This document shows, in pieces, positions 23,844 through 32,723 of a stretch of 57,111 bases of DNA. The notes under the pieces were generated by a model. That model saw only the letters and a program-made list of their open reading frames with translations. It searched no databases and had not been told where the DNA came from. Source of the DNA: an uncultured Clostridium sp. Its GTDB lineage: Bacteria; Bacillota; Clostridia; Lachnospirales; Lachnospiraceae. Every line of letters begins with the position of its first letter. The stretch's first letter is position 1. The stretch is taken from NCBI GenBank assembly GCA_900543885.1, contig UQTA01000014.1:1-57111 (forward strand), in the 5' to 3' direction. A program made the position numbers and the translations under genes.

Positions 23844-26324
23844 ATGAAAAAAATAATACGGACAGCAGGGATACTTACATTGGTTTTTGCTGCATCAGTG
23901 GCAGTGTATTTTTTTGCTGCAAGAAAAAATATGCAGAAGGAAGAGACCGTTTATTCTTCTATGGATGCGCCGGGATTTCCGGTTGTGTATACAGAATTTG
24001 ACGGAAAAGATATTAATGCACTTCATGGATATATCCAGGATATGGGAAATCAGGCCGCAGGAGAGAGTATTTCAGTGCTGCCGGAAGACAGAAAACTAAA
24101 TATTCGTGTAAAAGAATATGGAAATGGAATTACAGGACTTAGTTATGAAGTACGTAATCTGAGCATGAACCGTCTGATCGAGAGAACGCAAGTAGAGGAC
24201 TGGCAGGAGGATGGGGGAGATATCCAGGCGATACTTCCGATTCAGAATCTGCTGACGCAGAATGAAACTTATTTACTGGATCTTACAGTAAGTACCGCGG
24301 AAAAGGATATTCACTATTATACGCGTATTATGTGGGCAGACAGCGACCATGCCGGAGATATGTTGCGGCTTGCGGAAGACTTTACCAGAAAGAGCCTGGA
24401 TTATAATGAAGCGAAAAATCTGGTATCTTATCTGGAAACCAATCCGGCAGAGGACAATAGTTCTCTTGGAAACGTAAGCATCCGCGCCAGCTTTGATCAT
24501 CTTACCTGGGATGGTCTGACAACAGAACTGGTAGGAGAACCCCAGATCACCCTTCAGGTATACGATGGTATTATGGGTCAGGTACAGGTGGAATATAAGG
24601 TGCGGATCACAGACAGTACCGGCGCACAGTCTCTGGTCAATGCAGAAGACAACTTTACTATGAAGTGGAATGATAAGCGCATCTATCTGATGAACTACAA
24701 CCGGTATGCCAATGAGGCCTTTAAGGGAGAACAGAAAAATTTTGCAGGAAAGAGAATTTTACTGGGGATTTCTGACGCAAAGCAGATAAAGGCATTAAAG
24801 AGTGAAAATTCCCGTTATATTCTCTATAAAGTAAACGGAAATTTGTGGCGTTATGATCAGCATGACAAAAAATCTATGTGTCTGTTTACTTTTTCTGATG
24901 GTGCAAATGAAGACGTGAGAGCAGATTATAAGAAGCATGATGTGAAGGTTCTTTCTGCGTCTAATGAAGGAAATGTGGATTTTCTGGTATATGGTTACAT
25001 GAACCGGGGAACCTATGAAGGACAGATGGGAGTGGTTTTTTACCACTATGATGAAGACAGTCATATGGTTCAGGAAAAGTTTTTTGTACCTGTTTCCACT
25101 GGATTTGATCAGCTGGAATCCGATATCAGCACTCTGGCATATCTGGGAGACAATGGCATGACATATCTGCTGTTAAATGGAAAAGTTGCAGGAATTGACT
25201 TAAGCAGCAATGAATCTGTGACGGTAGCTTATGGTTTAAGCCAGGGAAATTTTGCAGTAAGTACAGATGGAAGCAGGATGGCATGGCAGGAAGGAACGGA
25301 TGCCTACCATTCTGAGATTTTGCATGTGATGGATTTTAATACAGCGCAGAAACAGGATATTACAGCACCATCAGGAGACTATGTCCGGGCCCTTGGTTTT
25401 GTGGGAAGTGATCTGATCTATGGATTTGGTCACGAAAGTGATCTTTGGACTGTAAATGGGACGATAAAAGAGCTTCCTATGTATGCAATGTATATTGCAG
25501 ATAATGAGATGAATATCCAGAGTGAATACAAAAAGCAGGGAATTTATATTTCCAGCGTAACAGCAGAAGAGGGCCGTATTCATTTGAAACGTATGGTAAA
25601 ACTGGGAGAGAACCAGTATGCCTATCAGGATGAAGATACCATTGTATGTAATCAGAAAGTAGATGCCGACCCATTTGAAGGTCTTGGCTGGTATGCATCC
25701 CAGGAAAAAGGGCGGGTCTATTTTGTACAGACAGATGGAGATGTTAAGTCTTCTTCTGTGAAAACAGAGGCGCCAAAGGCATTTTCTTATGAAAATACCA
25801 GTACATTGGAACTGGCTGGCAGACAAAATAATACAGAAGATGGAACACTTATGTTTTATGCTTATGGCGGTGGAAGATATTTAGGAAGCTTTAGAGATTT
25901 TGGAGAAGCAGTGAATACTGCCTATGATAAAATGGGATATGTAACAGATCAGGATCAGCATCTTGTATGGGATCGTATTAACAGAAAAGCGATCCGTAGC
26001 TTAAAGGACCCGGCGGGACAGGCAAGAGAACTGCTTTCTTATATGGACAGTTTTGGCGAGAACAAGCTGCGGGACAGCGGGGTTATGACTCTGGATGCTT
26101 CTGGCAGCAGCGTAAATCAGGTGCTGTATTTCATTGATAAGGGAATTCCAGCGGCGGCTGTTATGCCAGATGGCTCTTATCTGCTTTTATATGGTTATGA
26201 TCAGTATAATGTAAGCATTTATGATCCGGCCACTCAGGACACCTATAAAATGGGACTGGGGGATGCTAATGCATATTTCTCTGGGTCTTATAACGGCTTT
26301 TTATGCGGTCTGAAAGTCGAATAA
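23844..26324 (+). CDS. Large membrane-anchored extracytoplasmic protein, propeller-like with C39-like tail
   Basis: This 826-aa protein has an N-terminal signal-anchor (residues 7-25, AGILTLVFAASVAVYFFAA), and the rest is predicted outside the membrane. Residues about 280-650 show repeated short beta-type units (YILYKVNGNLWRYD, FAVSTDGSRMAWQEG, DLIYGFGHESDLWTVNG) that suggest a beta-propeller. The last about 80 residues (SSVNQVLYFIDKGIPAAAV ... SYLLLYGYDQYNVSIYDP) resemble a C39-type peptidase half, but without its catalytic Cys or His. I do not recognise a named family. It stands between DUF4446 and murA, so an envelope role is an inference. Confidence 0.75.
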   Translation: MKKIIRTAGILTLVFAASVAVYFFAARKNMQKEETVYSSMDAPGFPVVYTEFDGKDINALHGYIQDMGNQAAGESISVLPEDRKLNIRVKEYGNGITGLSYEVRNLSMNRLIERTQVEDWQEDGGDIQAILPIQNLLTQNETYLLDLTVSTAEKDIHYYTRIMWADSDHAGDMLRLAEDFTRKSLDYNEAKNLVSYLETNPAEDNSSLGNVSIRASFDHLTWDGLTTELVGEPQITLQVYDGIMGQVQVEYKVRITDSTGAQSLVNAEDNFTMKWNDKRIYLMNYNRYANEAFKGEQKNFAGKRILLGISDAKQIKALKSENSRYILYKVNGNLWRYDQHDKKSMCLFTFSDGANEDVRADYKKHDVKVLSASNEGNVDFLVYGYMNRGTYEGQMGVVFYHYDEDSHMVQEKFFVPVSTGFDQLESDISTLAYLGDNGMTYLLLNGKVAGIDLSSNESVTVAYGLSQGNFAVSTDGSRMAWQEGTDAYHSEILHVMDFNTAQKQDITAPSGDYVRALGFVGSDLIYGFGHESDLWTVNGTIKELPMYAMYIADNEMNIQSEYKKQGIYISSVTAEEGRIHLKRMVKLGENQYAYQDEDTIVCNQKVDADPFEGLGWYASQEKGRVYFVQTDGDVKSSSVKTEAPKAFSYENTSTLELAGRQNNTEDGTLMFYAYGGGRYLGSFRDFGEAVNTAYDKMGYVTDQDQHLVWDRINRKAIRSLKDPAGQARELLSYMDSFGENKLRDSGVMTLDASGSSVNQVLYFIDKGIPAAAVMPDGSYLLLYGYDQYNVSIYDPATQDTYKMGLGDANAYFSGSYNGFLCGLKVE

Positions 26325-26336
26325 AAAGTTACGCAC

Positions 26337-26364
26337 TTTACAAATCCCGTTCTTATGGTATAAT
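26337..26364 (+). promoter_or_regulatory. Probable murA promoter
   Basis: TTTACA at 26337-26342 and a perfect TATAAT at 26359-26364 with a 16-nt spacer lie 100 nt upstream of murA. Confidence 0.6.
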
Positions 26365-26463
26365 CTAATGGATGTAAATAAAATATGAACGGATTTTTAT
26401 AAAATTCTTAAGACCTGTTAAAAGGATTGCTGTAAGGATTGAAATAAGCAATAGAGGTGTGTA

Positions 26464-27756
26464 ATGGAACAATATATTATAAAAGGCGGTAATCCGTTAG
26501 TGGGCGATGTGACCATCAGCGGTGCGAAGAATGCTGCGTTAGGTATTCTGGCTGCCTCGATCATGACGGATGAGGATGTACTGATCGATAACCTTCCGGA
26601 CGTAAGAGATATTAATGTAATGCTGGAAGCAATTCAGGAGATCGGTGCGAGAGTAGATCGTATAGACCGCCATACAGTAAAGATCAACGGCAGCGGCATT
26701 AAAGAAGTGTCTGTTGATGATGAATATATCCGCCGTATCCGCGCATCTTATTATTTTATCGGCGCCCTGCTGGGAAAATATAAGAGCGCTCAGGTACCTC
26801 TTCCAGGCGGATGCAATATTGGAAGCCGTCCGATTGATCAGCATATCAAAGGTTTCCGTGCGTTGGGAGCGGATGTACAGATCGAATGCGGCGCAGTGAT
26901 CGCCCATGCCATTGATCTGGTAGCAAGCCATATTTATCTGGATGTGGTTTCTGTAGGTGCTACTATTAATATTATGATGGCGGCAGCTATGGCAGAGGGA
27001 CAGACGATTCTGGAAAATGCGGCAAAAGAGCCTCATATCGTAGATGTAGCCAATTTCTTAAACAGTATGGGAGCGAATATCAAGGGTGCTGGTACGGATA
27101 CCATCCGTATCCGTGGTGTAGGAAAGCTTCATGGAACGGAGTATTCTATTATTCCGGATCAGATTGAAGCAGGTACATTTATGTGCGCAGCAGCAGCTAC
27201 CAGGGGAGATATCATGGTAAAAAATGTGATCCCTAAGCATTTGGAAGCTATTTCTGCAAAGCTGATCGAGATCGGCTGTGAAGTCATTGAATTTGATGAT
27301 GCAGTCCGTGTAGTGGGTAAACCATCCCAGAGACATACAGATATTAAGACATTGCCTTATCCGGGATTTCCTACGGATATGCAGCCTCAGATGGCTGTTA
27401 CACTGGCTTTGGCAAGCGGCACCAGTATGGTAACAGAGAGCATTTTTGAAAACCGCTTTAAGTACGTAGATGAATTAGCACGTATGGGAAGCCACATTAA
27501 GGTTGAAGGCAATGTAGCTGTGATCGATGGCGTAACAGGCCTTACAGGCGCTCAGGTAAATGCTCCGGATCTTCGTGCAGGCGCAGCACTTGTGATCGCA
27601 GGACTGGCTGCGGAAGGTTATACAGTGGTAGATGAGATCGGCTATATCCAGAGAGGTTATGAATGTTTTGAAGAAAAGCTTCAGTCTCTTGGTGCAGTGA
27701 TCGAAAAAGTAGATTCTGAGCGTGCAGTGCAGAAATTTAAACTGCGTGTAGGCTGA
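26464..27756 (+). CDS. murA: UDP-N-acetylglucosamine 1-carboxyvinyltransferase MurA
   Basis: This is a 430-aa enzyme that transfers enolpyruvate from PEP to UDP-GlcNAc, the first committed step of peptidoglycan synthesis. The substrate block GAKNAALGILAAS lies at residues 20-32. The active-site cysteine is C117 in LPGGCNIGSRPIDQH, so the classical fosfomycin target residue is present. Late motifs include PYPGFPTDMQPQ and DLRAGAALVIAGL. Length is normal. Confidence 0.97.
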   Translation: MEQYIIKGGNPLVGDVTISGAKNAALGILAASIMTDEDVLIDNLPDVRDINVMLEAIQEIGARVDRIDRHTVKINGSGIKEVSVDDEYIRRIRASYYFIGALLGKYKSAQVPLPGGCNIGSRPIDQHIKGFRALGADVQIECGAVIAHAIDLVASHIYLDVVSVGATINIMMAAAMAEGQTILENAAKEPHIVDVANFLNSMGANIKGAGTDTIRIRGVGKLHGTEYSIIPDQIEAGTFMCAAAATRGDIMVKNVIPKHLEAISAKLIEIGCEVIEFDDAVRVVGKPSQRHTDIKTLPYPGFPTDMQPQMAVTLALASGTSMVTESIFENRFKYVDELARMGSHIKVEGNVAVIDGVTGLTGAQVNAPDLRAGAALVIAGLAAEGYTVVDEIGYIQRGYECFEEKLQSLGAVIEKVDSERAVQKFKLRVG

Positions 27757-27771
27757 TGAAAAAAATAGATA

Positions 27772-27800
27772 TTGACATACCTGTACAAATCTATTAAGAT
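27772..27800 (+). promoter_or_regulatory. Promoter of the SAM riboswitch-metK unit
   Basis: A perfect TTGACA at 27772-27777 and TAAGAT at 27795-27800 are separated by 17 nt. They lie about 48 nt before the riboswitch aptamer. Confidence 0.75.
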
Positions 27801-27847
27801 ATGTGAGGTAATCCGTTATATTTACAATTAAAAAGTTCGTAATATCC

Positions 27848-28060
27848 CTTATTCAGAGTGATGGAGGTACAAAGGACCTGTGAAGTCACGGCAACCCCGG
27901 TTGAGTATGTGAAGGCAAGATGCACATGCAAAAGGGCCGGAAGGTGCCAGCCTGAGCGAGGAGCAGGAGGTACGGAGATTCCGGAAAGACTGCCCTGTCG
28001 AGCAATAAGAGGATTTGAAGATCTGCTATTTTCAAGTCCGCAATTGCTGCGGACTTTTTT
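27848..28060 (+). ncRNA. SAM-I (S-box) riboswitch with terminator
   Basis: The aptamer runs from 27848 to 28009: P1 pairs CTTATT with AATAAG, and the S-box core blocks GAGTGATGGAGG, GAAGTCACGGCAACC and GGTGCCAGCC are in order. The expression platform ends in a terminator (AAGTCCGCA 28034-28042 with TGCGGACTT 28048-28056, then T residues). When SAM binds, transcription should stop before metK. A reading frame runs through this region, but it is not coding. Confidence 0.93.
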
Positions 28061-28193
28061 CTTGCCATTGCATATGAAGAACGTGGCAGTGACGTGTTTG
28101 CTGATCATGAAATGCAGTGCCCGCTTTAGCGGGAACGGGTCGATGAAGATACAAGGTAACAATATGTTGGAACAAAACAAAAAAGGAGAAAAA

Positions 28194-29390
28194 ATGGAGA
28201 GAAGATTATTTACTTCCGAATCTGTAACTGAAGGACATCCGGATAAAATGTGCGATGCTATTTCCGATGCCATTCTTGATGCGTTAATGGAACAGGACCC
28301 AATGAGCCGTGTTGCATGTGAAACCGCTACCACTACAGGACTTGTAGTAGTAATGGGTGAGATCACTACCAAAGCTTATGTAGATATCCAGAAGATCGTG
28401 CGTGAGACCATCCGCGAGATTGGATATGACCGTGCAAAATATGGTTTTGACTGTGATACCTGCGGTGTTTTGACTGCAATTGATGAGCAGTCTGCTGATA
28501 TTGCTCTTGGCGTAGATAAAGCATTAGAGGCAAAGCAGGCTGGTGAGAAGCATATGTCTGAAGAGGAGTTAGAGGCTATCGGCGCTGGCGATCAGGGTAT
28601 GATGTTTGGCTTTGCAACCAATGAAACAGAAGAATATATGCCTTATCCGATTGCAATGGCTCACAAGCTGGCAAGACGCCTTACAGAGGTAAGAAAGAAC
28701 GGCACTTTAAAGTATCTTCGCCCAGATGGAAAGACTCAGGTTACTGTAGAGTATGATGAGAATGACAAGCCAGTACGTCTGGATGCAGTAGTTCTTTCTA
28801 CTCAGCATGATGAAAATGTAACTCAGGAGCAGATCCACGAGGATATTAAGAAGTATGTATTTGATGAGATCCTTCCAGCTGATATGGTAGATGAGAACAC
28901 CAAGTTCTTTATTAACCCAACCGGTCGTTTCGTAATCGGCGGACCTCACGGAGACAGTGGTCTGACAGGACGTAAGATCATCGTAGACACCTACGGCGGA
29001 TATGCCCGTCATGGCGGCGGCGCATTCTCCGGAAAGGACTGCACCAAGGTAGACCGTTCCGCAGCATATGCAGCACGTTATGTTGCAAAGAATATTGTAG
29101 CAGCAGGACTGGCTGACAAGTGTGAGATCCAGCTTTCTTATGCGATCGGTGTTGCTCATCCAACCTCTATCATGGTAGATACCTTTGGAACAGGAAAGGT
29201 AAGCAATGAGAAGCTAGTTGAGATCATCCGCGAAAACTTTGATCTGCGTCCAGCAGGCATCATCAAGATGCTTGATCTGCGCCGTCCGATCTACAAGCAG
29301 ACAGCTGCTTATGGTCACTTCGGACGTCATGATATAGATCTTCCATGGGAGAAGTTAGACAGAGCAGAAGATCTGAAGAAGTATCTGTAG
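28194..29390 (+). CDS. metK: S-adenosylmethionine synthetase
   Basis: This 398-aa enzyme makes SAM from methionine and ATP. N-terminal SESVTEGHPDKMCDAISDAILD, GAGDQGMMFGFATNET, and the P-loop-like GGPHGDSGLTGRKIIVDTYGG with the following HGGGAFSGKD are diagnostic. The start at 28194 is chosen because it follows AAAAGGAGAAAA and matches family N termini. A frame open from 27858 runs back through the riboswitch and is rejected. SAM feedback through the upstream S-box is expected. Confidence 0.98.
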   Translation: MERRLFTSESVTEGHPDKMCDAISDAILDALMEQDPMSRVACETATTTGLVVVMGEITTKAYVDIQKIVRETIREIGYDRAKYGFDCDTCGVLTAIDEQSADIALGVDKALEAKQAGEKHMSEEELEAIGAGDQGMMFGFATNETEEYMPYPIAMAHKLARRLTEVRKNGTLKYLRPDGKTQVTVEYDENDKPVRLDAVVLSTQHDENVTQEQIHEDIKKYVFDEILPADMVDENTKFFINPTGRFVIGGPHGDSGLTGRKIIVDTYGGYARHGGGAFSGKDCTKVDRSAAYAARYVAKNIVAAGLADKCEIQLSYAIGVAHPTSIMVDTFGTGKVSNEKLVEIIRENFDLRPAGIIKMLDLRRPIYKQTAAYGHFGRHDIDLPWEKLDRAEDLKKYL

Positions 29391-29485
29391 GAAACGGCTC
29401 TGCTGGTCACAGCGGGACAAGATAAAAACACAGATTGTGTTAAAATAAAAACAATAAATAACGCTAAAAATAAGAGTTAAAAAAG

Positions 29486-29545
29486 AAAACCGTCTGGATA
29501 AAAACAGGGGATATGTTATGGAATCCCTTATTCCAGGCGGTTTTT
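29486..29545 (+). terminator. Terminator after metK
   Basis: AAAACCGTCTGGA (29486-29498) pairs with TCCAGGCGGTTTT (29532-29544), with one G-T pair and a T-run. The long loop contains a second small pairing. Confidence 0.8.
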
Positions 29546-29610
29546 GTATTGAATTAAAGGATATTTCCAATCTGCCGTAATGATTTACTTGTTTTGTTTG
29601 AAAAACATAG

Positions 29611-29639
29611 TTGACATTTTTTTAACAATACGATATAAT
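29611..29639 (+). promoter_or_regulatory. adhE promoter
   Basis: TTGACA at 29611-29616, a 17-nt spacer and TATAAT at 29634-29639: both hexamers are perfect. The -35 overlaps a weaker Rex-like palindrome (29611-29628, right half TTAACAA). Confidence 0.92.
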
Positions 29640-29652
29640 GCCTAATGTGAAA

Positions 29653-29670
29653 TTGATAATTAATTAACAA
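29653..29670. promoter_or_regulatory. Rex-type redox operator
   Basis: TTGATAATTAATTAACAA fits the clostridial Rex pattern TTGTTAAnnnnTTAACAA with one mismatch. It lies 14 nt past the -10, where a bound repressor would block transcription. Rex releases DNA at high NADH, which fits control of an NADH-consuming ethanol pathway. Confidence 0.7.
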
Positions 29671-29762
29671 AAACAAAGAAACAAATAATCTGCACTACAT
29701 AAAATGAAAACAAACACATTTAACCTATAACAAACACAAAGGGAATTATGGAGGAAATGGAA

Positions 29763-32375
29763 ATGGCAAAGAAAACTCAGCAGATCGTTCCAGAGATCAT
29801 TGACAGCGTAGAGGGCTTAAATGCAAAGATGGCAGCAATGCGTGAAGCACAGAAAATATTTGCAACCTACACACAGGAACAGGTTGATAAGATTTTCTTC
29901 GCTGCAGCAAGTGCAGCAAACAAGATGCGTATCCCGCTTGCAAAGATGGCAGTAGAAGAGACCGGAATGGGTATTGTGGAAGATAAGGTCATCAAAAACA
30001 ACTATGCGTCTGAGTATATTTACAATGCATACAAGAACACCCAGACAGTTGGTGTGATCGAAGAAGATAAGGAATACGGAATCAAGAAGATCGCAGAGCC
30101 GATCGGCCTGGTTGCAGCAGTTATCCCAACTACTAACCCAACATCAACAGCGATCTTTAAAACCCTGATCTCATTAAAGACCAGAAATGCGATCATCATT
30201 TCCCCACATCCAAGAGCTAAAAAGAGTACCATTGCAGCAGCAAAGGTAGTTCTGGATGCAGCTGTTGCAGCCGGCGCACCAGAAGGCATCATCGGCTGGA
30301 TCGATGTTCCATCTCTTGATCTGACAAATGAAGTTATGAGAGATGCAGATATTATCCTGGCAACTGGCGGACCTGGAATGGTTAAGGCAGCTTATTCTTC
30401 CGGAAAACCTGCACTTGGCGTAGGTGCCGGAAATACACCGGTTATTATTGACGATACAGCAGATGTGCGTATGGCAGTTAACTCCATTATCCATTCCAAG
30501 ACTTTTGATAATGGTATGATCTGTGCTTCTGAGCAGTCTGTGACCGTTTTGGAGCCAGTATATGAGGCTGCTAAGAAGGAATTTGAGTACAGAGGCTGCT
30601 ATTTCTTAAAACCAGGTGAGATTGAGAAAGTAAGAAAGACGATCCTGATCAACGGTGCGTTAAATGCAAAGATCGTTGGACAGTCTGCATATACCATTGC
30701 AAAGCTGGCTGGTGTGGAAGTTCCTGAAGATACCAAGATCCTGATCGGTGAAGTTGAGTCTGTAGATATCAGCGAAGAGTTCGCACATGAGAAGCTGTCT
30801 CCGGTACTGGCTATGTACAAGGCAAAAACCTTTGATGAGGCACTGGATAAAGCAGAACGTCTGGTAGCTGACGGCGGTTATGGCCATACATCTTCTCTGT
30901 ATATTAATGTAAATGAAACTGAGAAGATCATGAAGCATGCAGAGCGCATGAAGACCTGCCGTATCCTTATTAATACACCTTCTTCTCACGGCGGTATCGG
31001 TGATCTTTATAACTTCAAGCTGACCCCATCTCTTACATTAGGCTGCGGTTCCTGGGGCGGAAACTCCGTATCCGAGAACGTTGGTGTAAAGCACCTGTTA
31101 AATATCAAGACTGTTGCTGAGAGGAGAGAGAACATGCTGTGGTTCAGAGCACCTGAGAAGGTTTACTTTAAGAAGGGCTGTCTGCCTGTAGCACTGAAGG
31201 AATTAAAGGACGTTATGGGCAAGAAGAGAGCCTTCATTGTAACAGACTCTTTCCTGTACAAAAATGGATATACACATGTTATCACTGACCGTTTAAATGA
31301 AATGGGAATTACCTATACGGTATTCTCTGATGTACAGCCAGATCCGACCCTGGCAAATGCACAGGCTGGTGCAAAACTGATGAGAGAATTTGAACCAGAT
31401 GTGATCATCGCAATGGGCGGCGGTTCTGCAATGGATGCAGGTAAGATCATGTGGGTACTGTATGAGCATCCGGAAGCAGACTTTATGGATATGGCAATGC
31501 GTTTCATCGATATCCGTAAGCGTGTATACACCTTCCCAACTATGGGCGAGAAAGCATACTTTGTAGCAGTTCCTACTTCTTCCGGTACTGGTTCTGAGGT
31601 AACACCATTCGCTGTTATCACAGATCAGGATACAGGCATTAAATACCCGTTAGCTGATTATCAGCTGCTGCCGAAGATGGCGATCGTAGATACCGATAAC
31701 ATGATGAGCCAGCCTAAGGGACTGACCAGCGCATCTGGTCTGGACGTTCTGGTACATGCTCTGGAAGCATATGCTTCTGTTATGGCTACTGACTATACAG
31801 ATGGCCTTGCATTAAAGGCTATGAAGAATGTATTTGAATATCTTCCAACTGCTTACAATGAGCCAGGAAATGTAGAAGCACGTCAGAAGATGGCAGACGC
31901 TTCCTGCATGGCTGGTATGGCATTTGCAAATGCATTCTTAGGTGTTTGCCACTCTATGGCACATAAATTAGGTGCTTTCCATCACCTGCCACATGGACTT
32001 GCAAATGCACTGTTATTAAACCTGGTGATCGAATTCAATGCTGCTGAGAATCCACGTAAGATGGGAACCTTCTCACAGTACCAGTATCCACATACCCAGG
32101 CAAGATACGCAGAGTGTGCACGTTTTGTAGGTATCCAGGCTAAGGATGATGCGGAAGCTGTTAAGAAGCTGATGGAGAAGATCGAGGACCTGAAGAAACA
32201 GGTTGGTGTTAAGTCTTCTATCCAGGCATATGGTATTGATGAAAAAGACTTCTTAGACAGACTGGATGACATGGTTGAGCAGGCATTTGATGACCAGTGC
32301 ACAGGTGCTAACCCAAGATATCCTCTGATGAGCGAGATCAAGGAAATGTATTTAAGAGCTTACTACGGAAAATAG
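29763..32375 (+). CDS. adhE: Bifunctional acetaldehyde-CoA/alcohol dehydrogenase AdhE
   Basis: This 870-aa fermentative enzyme reduces acetyl-CoA to ethanol with two NADH. The N-terminal aldehyde dehydrogenase domain (about 1-440) has the catalytic cysteine C254 in DNGMICASEQS and the NAD fold GVGAGNTPV. The C-terminal iron alcohol dehydrogenase domain (about 455-870) has GGGSAMDAGK and the iron-ligand region CHSMAHKLGAFHHLPHG. The ATG at 29763 is preferred, as GGAGG lies 8 nt upstream; an ATG at 29748 overlaps that site. A perfect promoter and Rex-type operator precede it. The protein likely forms spirosomes. Confidence 0.97.
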   Translation: MAKKTQQIVPEIIDSVEGLNAKMAAMREAQKIFATYTQEQVDKIFFAAASAANKMRIPLAKMAVEETGMGIVEDKVIKNNYASEYIYNAYKNTQTVGVIEEDKEYGIKKIAEPIGLVAAVIPTTNPTSTAIFKTLISLKTRNAIIISPHPRAKKSTIAAAKVVLDAAVAAGAPEGIIGWIDVPSLDLTNEVMRDADIILATGGPGMVKAAYSSGKPALGVGAGNTPVIIDDTADVRMAVNSIIHSKTFDNGMICASEQSVTVLEPVYEAAKKEFEYRGCYFLKPGEIEKVRKTILINGALNAKIVGQSAYTIAKLAGVEVPEDTKILIGEVESVDISEEFAHEKLSPVLAMYKAKTFDEALDKAERLVADGGYGHTSSLYINVNETEKIMKHAERMKTCRILINTPSSHGGIGDLYNFKLTPSLTLGCGSWGGNSVSENVGVKHLLNIKTVAERRENMLWFRAPEKVYFKKGCLPVALKELKDVMGKKRAFIVTDSFLYKNGYTHVITDRLNEMGITYTVFSDVQPDPTLANAQAGAKLMREFEPDVIIAMGGGSAMDAGKIMWVLYEHPEADFMDMAMRFIDIRKRVYTFPTMGEKAYFVAVPTSSGTGSEVTPFAVITDQDTGIKYPLADYQLLPKMAIVDTDNMMSQPKGLTSASGLDVLVHALEAYASVMATDYTDGLALKAMKNVFEYLPTAYNEPGNVEARQKMADASCMAGMAFANAFLGVCHSMAHKLGAFHHLPHGLANALLLNLVIEFNAAENPRKMGTFSQYQYPHTQARYAECARFVGIQAKDDAEAVKKLMEKIEDLKKQVGVKSSIQAYGIDEKDFLDRLDDMVEQAFDDQCTGANPRYPLMSEIKEMYLRAYYGK

Positions 32376-32431
32376 TCATTTATATAAATCGAACCCATTG
32401 TGGGTAAAAACCTTTATCCTTTGTGTTTGGA

Positions 32432-32465
32432 GCAGACCGTCGGCCTTTTGGGGCAGGCGGTCTGT
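32432..32465 (+). terminator. Probable adhE terminator
   Basis: CAGACCG and CGGTCTG (about 32435-32463), with inner GGCC/GGGGC pairings, form a stable hairpin but have only a weak T-rich tail (TTCGTTT). Confidence 0.5.
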
Positions 32466-32528
32466 TCGTTTATAGGGGGTGCGTCTTCGCTATGCTGCTG
32501 TAAGCAGGAGGAGAAAATGGAAAGGACG

Positions 32529-32587
32529 GGTTACTGTGCATGGGTAGGCACTTTTAGAACTGAAAGTGCCGTACGATAACGTAGTGG
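32529..32587 (+). repeat. Repeat family D, copy D3, 5' of parS 4
   Basis: GGTTACTGTGCATGGGTAGG continues as in D1. The stem GGCACTTT/AAAGTGCC is intact, and an outer A-T pair of D1 is a G-T wobble here. It ends 50 nt before parS 4. Confidence 0.8.
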
Positions 32588-32637
32588 TATTTTCAATGAG
32601 AATCCGTTATACTATCTGTAAAAATAAAAAATGAAAA

Positions 32638-32653
32638 TGTTTCACGTGAAACA
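32638..32653. other. parS site 4
   Basis: A perfect TGTTTCACGTGAAACA, 70 nt upstream of the adenosine deaminase gene and about 10.6 kb from parB. Confidence 0.95.
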
Positions 32654-32723
32654 TTTATAAAGAACAATCCAAAATAGAGTATATCAAAAAGAAACATATT
32701 AAAAAACAAAAGGAGAAAATTGG

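Noticed and set aside
27858..28193. Open frame in front of metK that would add 112 residues
   Set aside because: It runs through the SAM-I aptamer and terminator, has no family similarity, and a good ribosome-binding site precedes the ATG at 28194.
21032..32587. Family D hairpin as a plain rho-independent terminator
   Set aside because: No T-run follows any copy, and D1 lies upstream of parA rather than behind a co-oriented gene.
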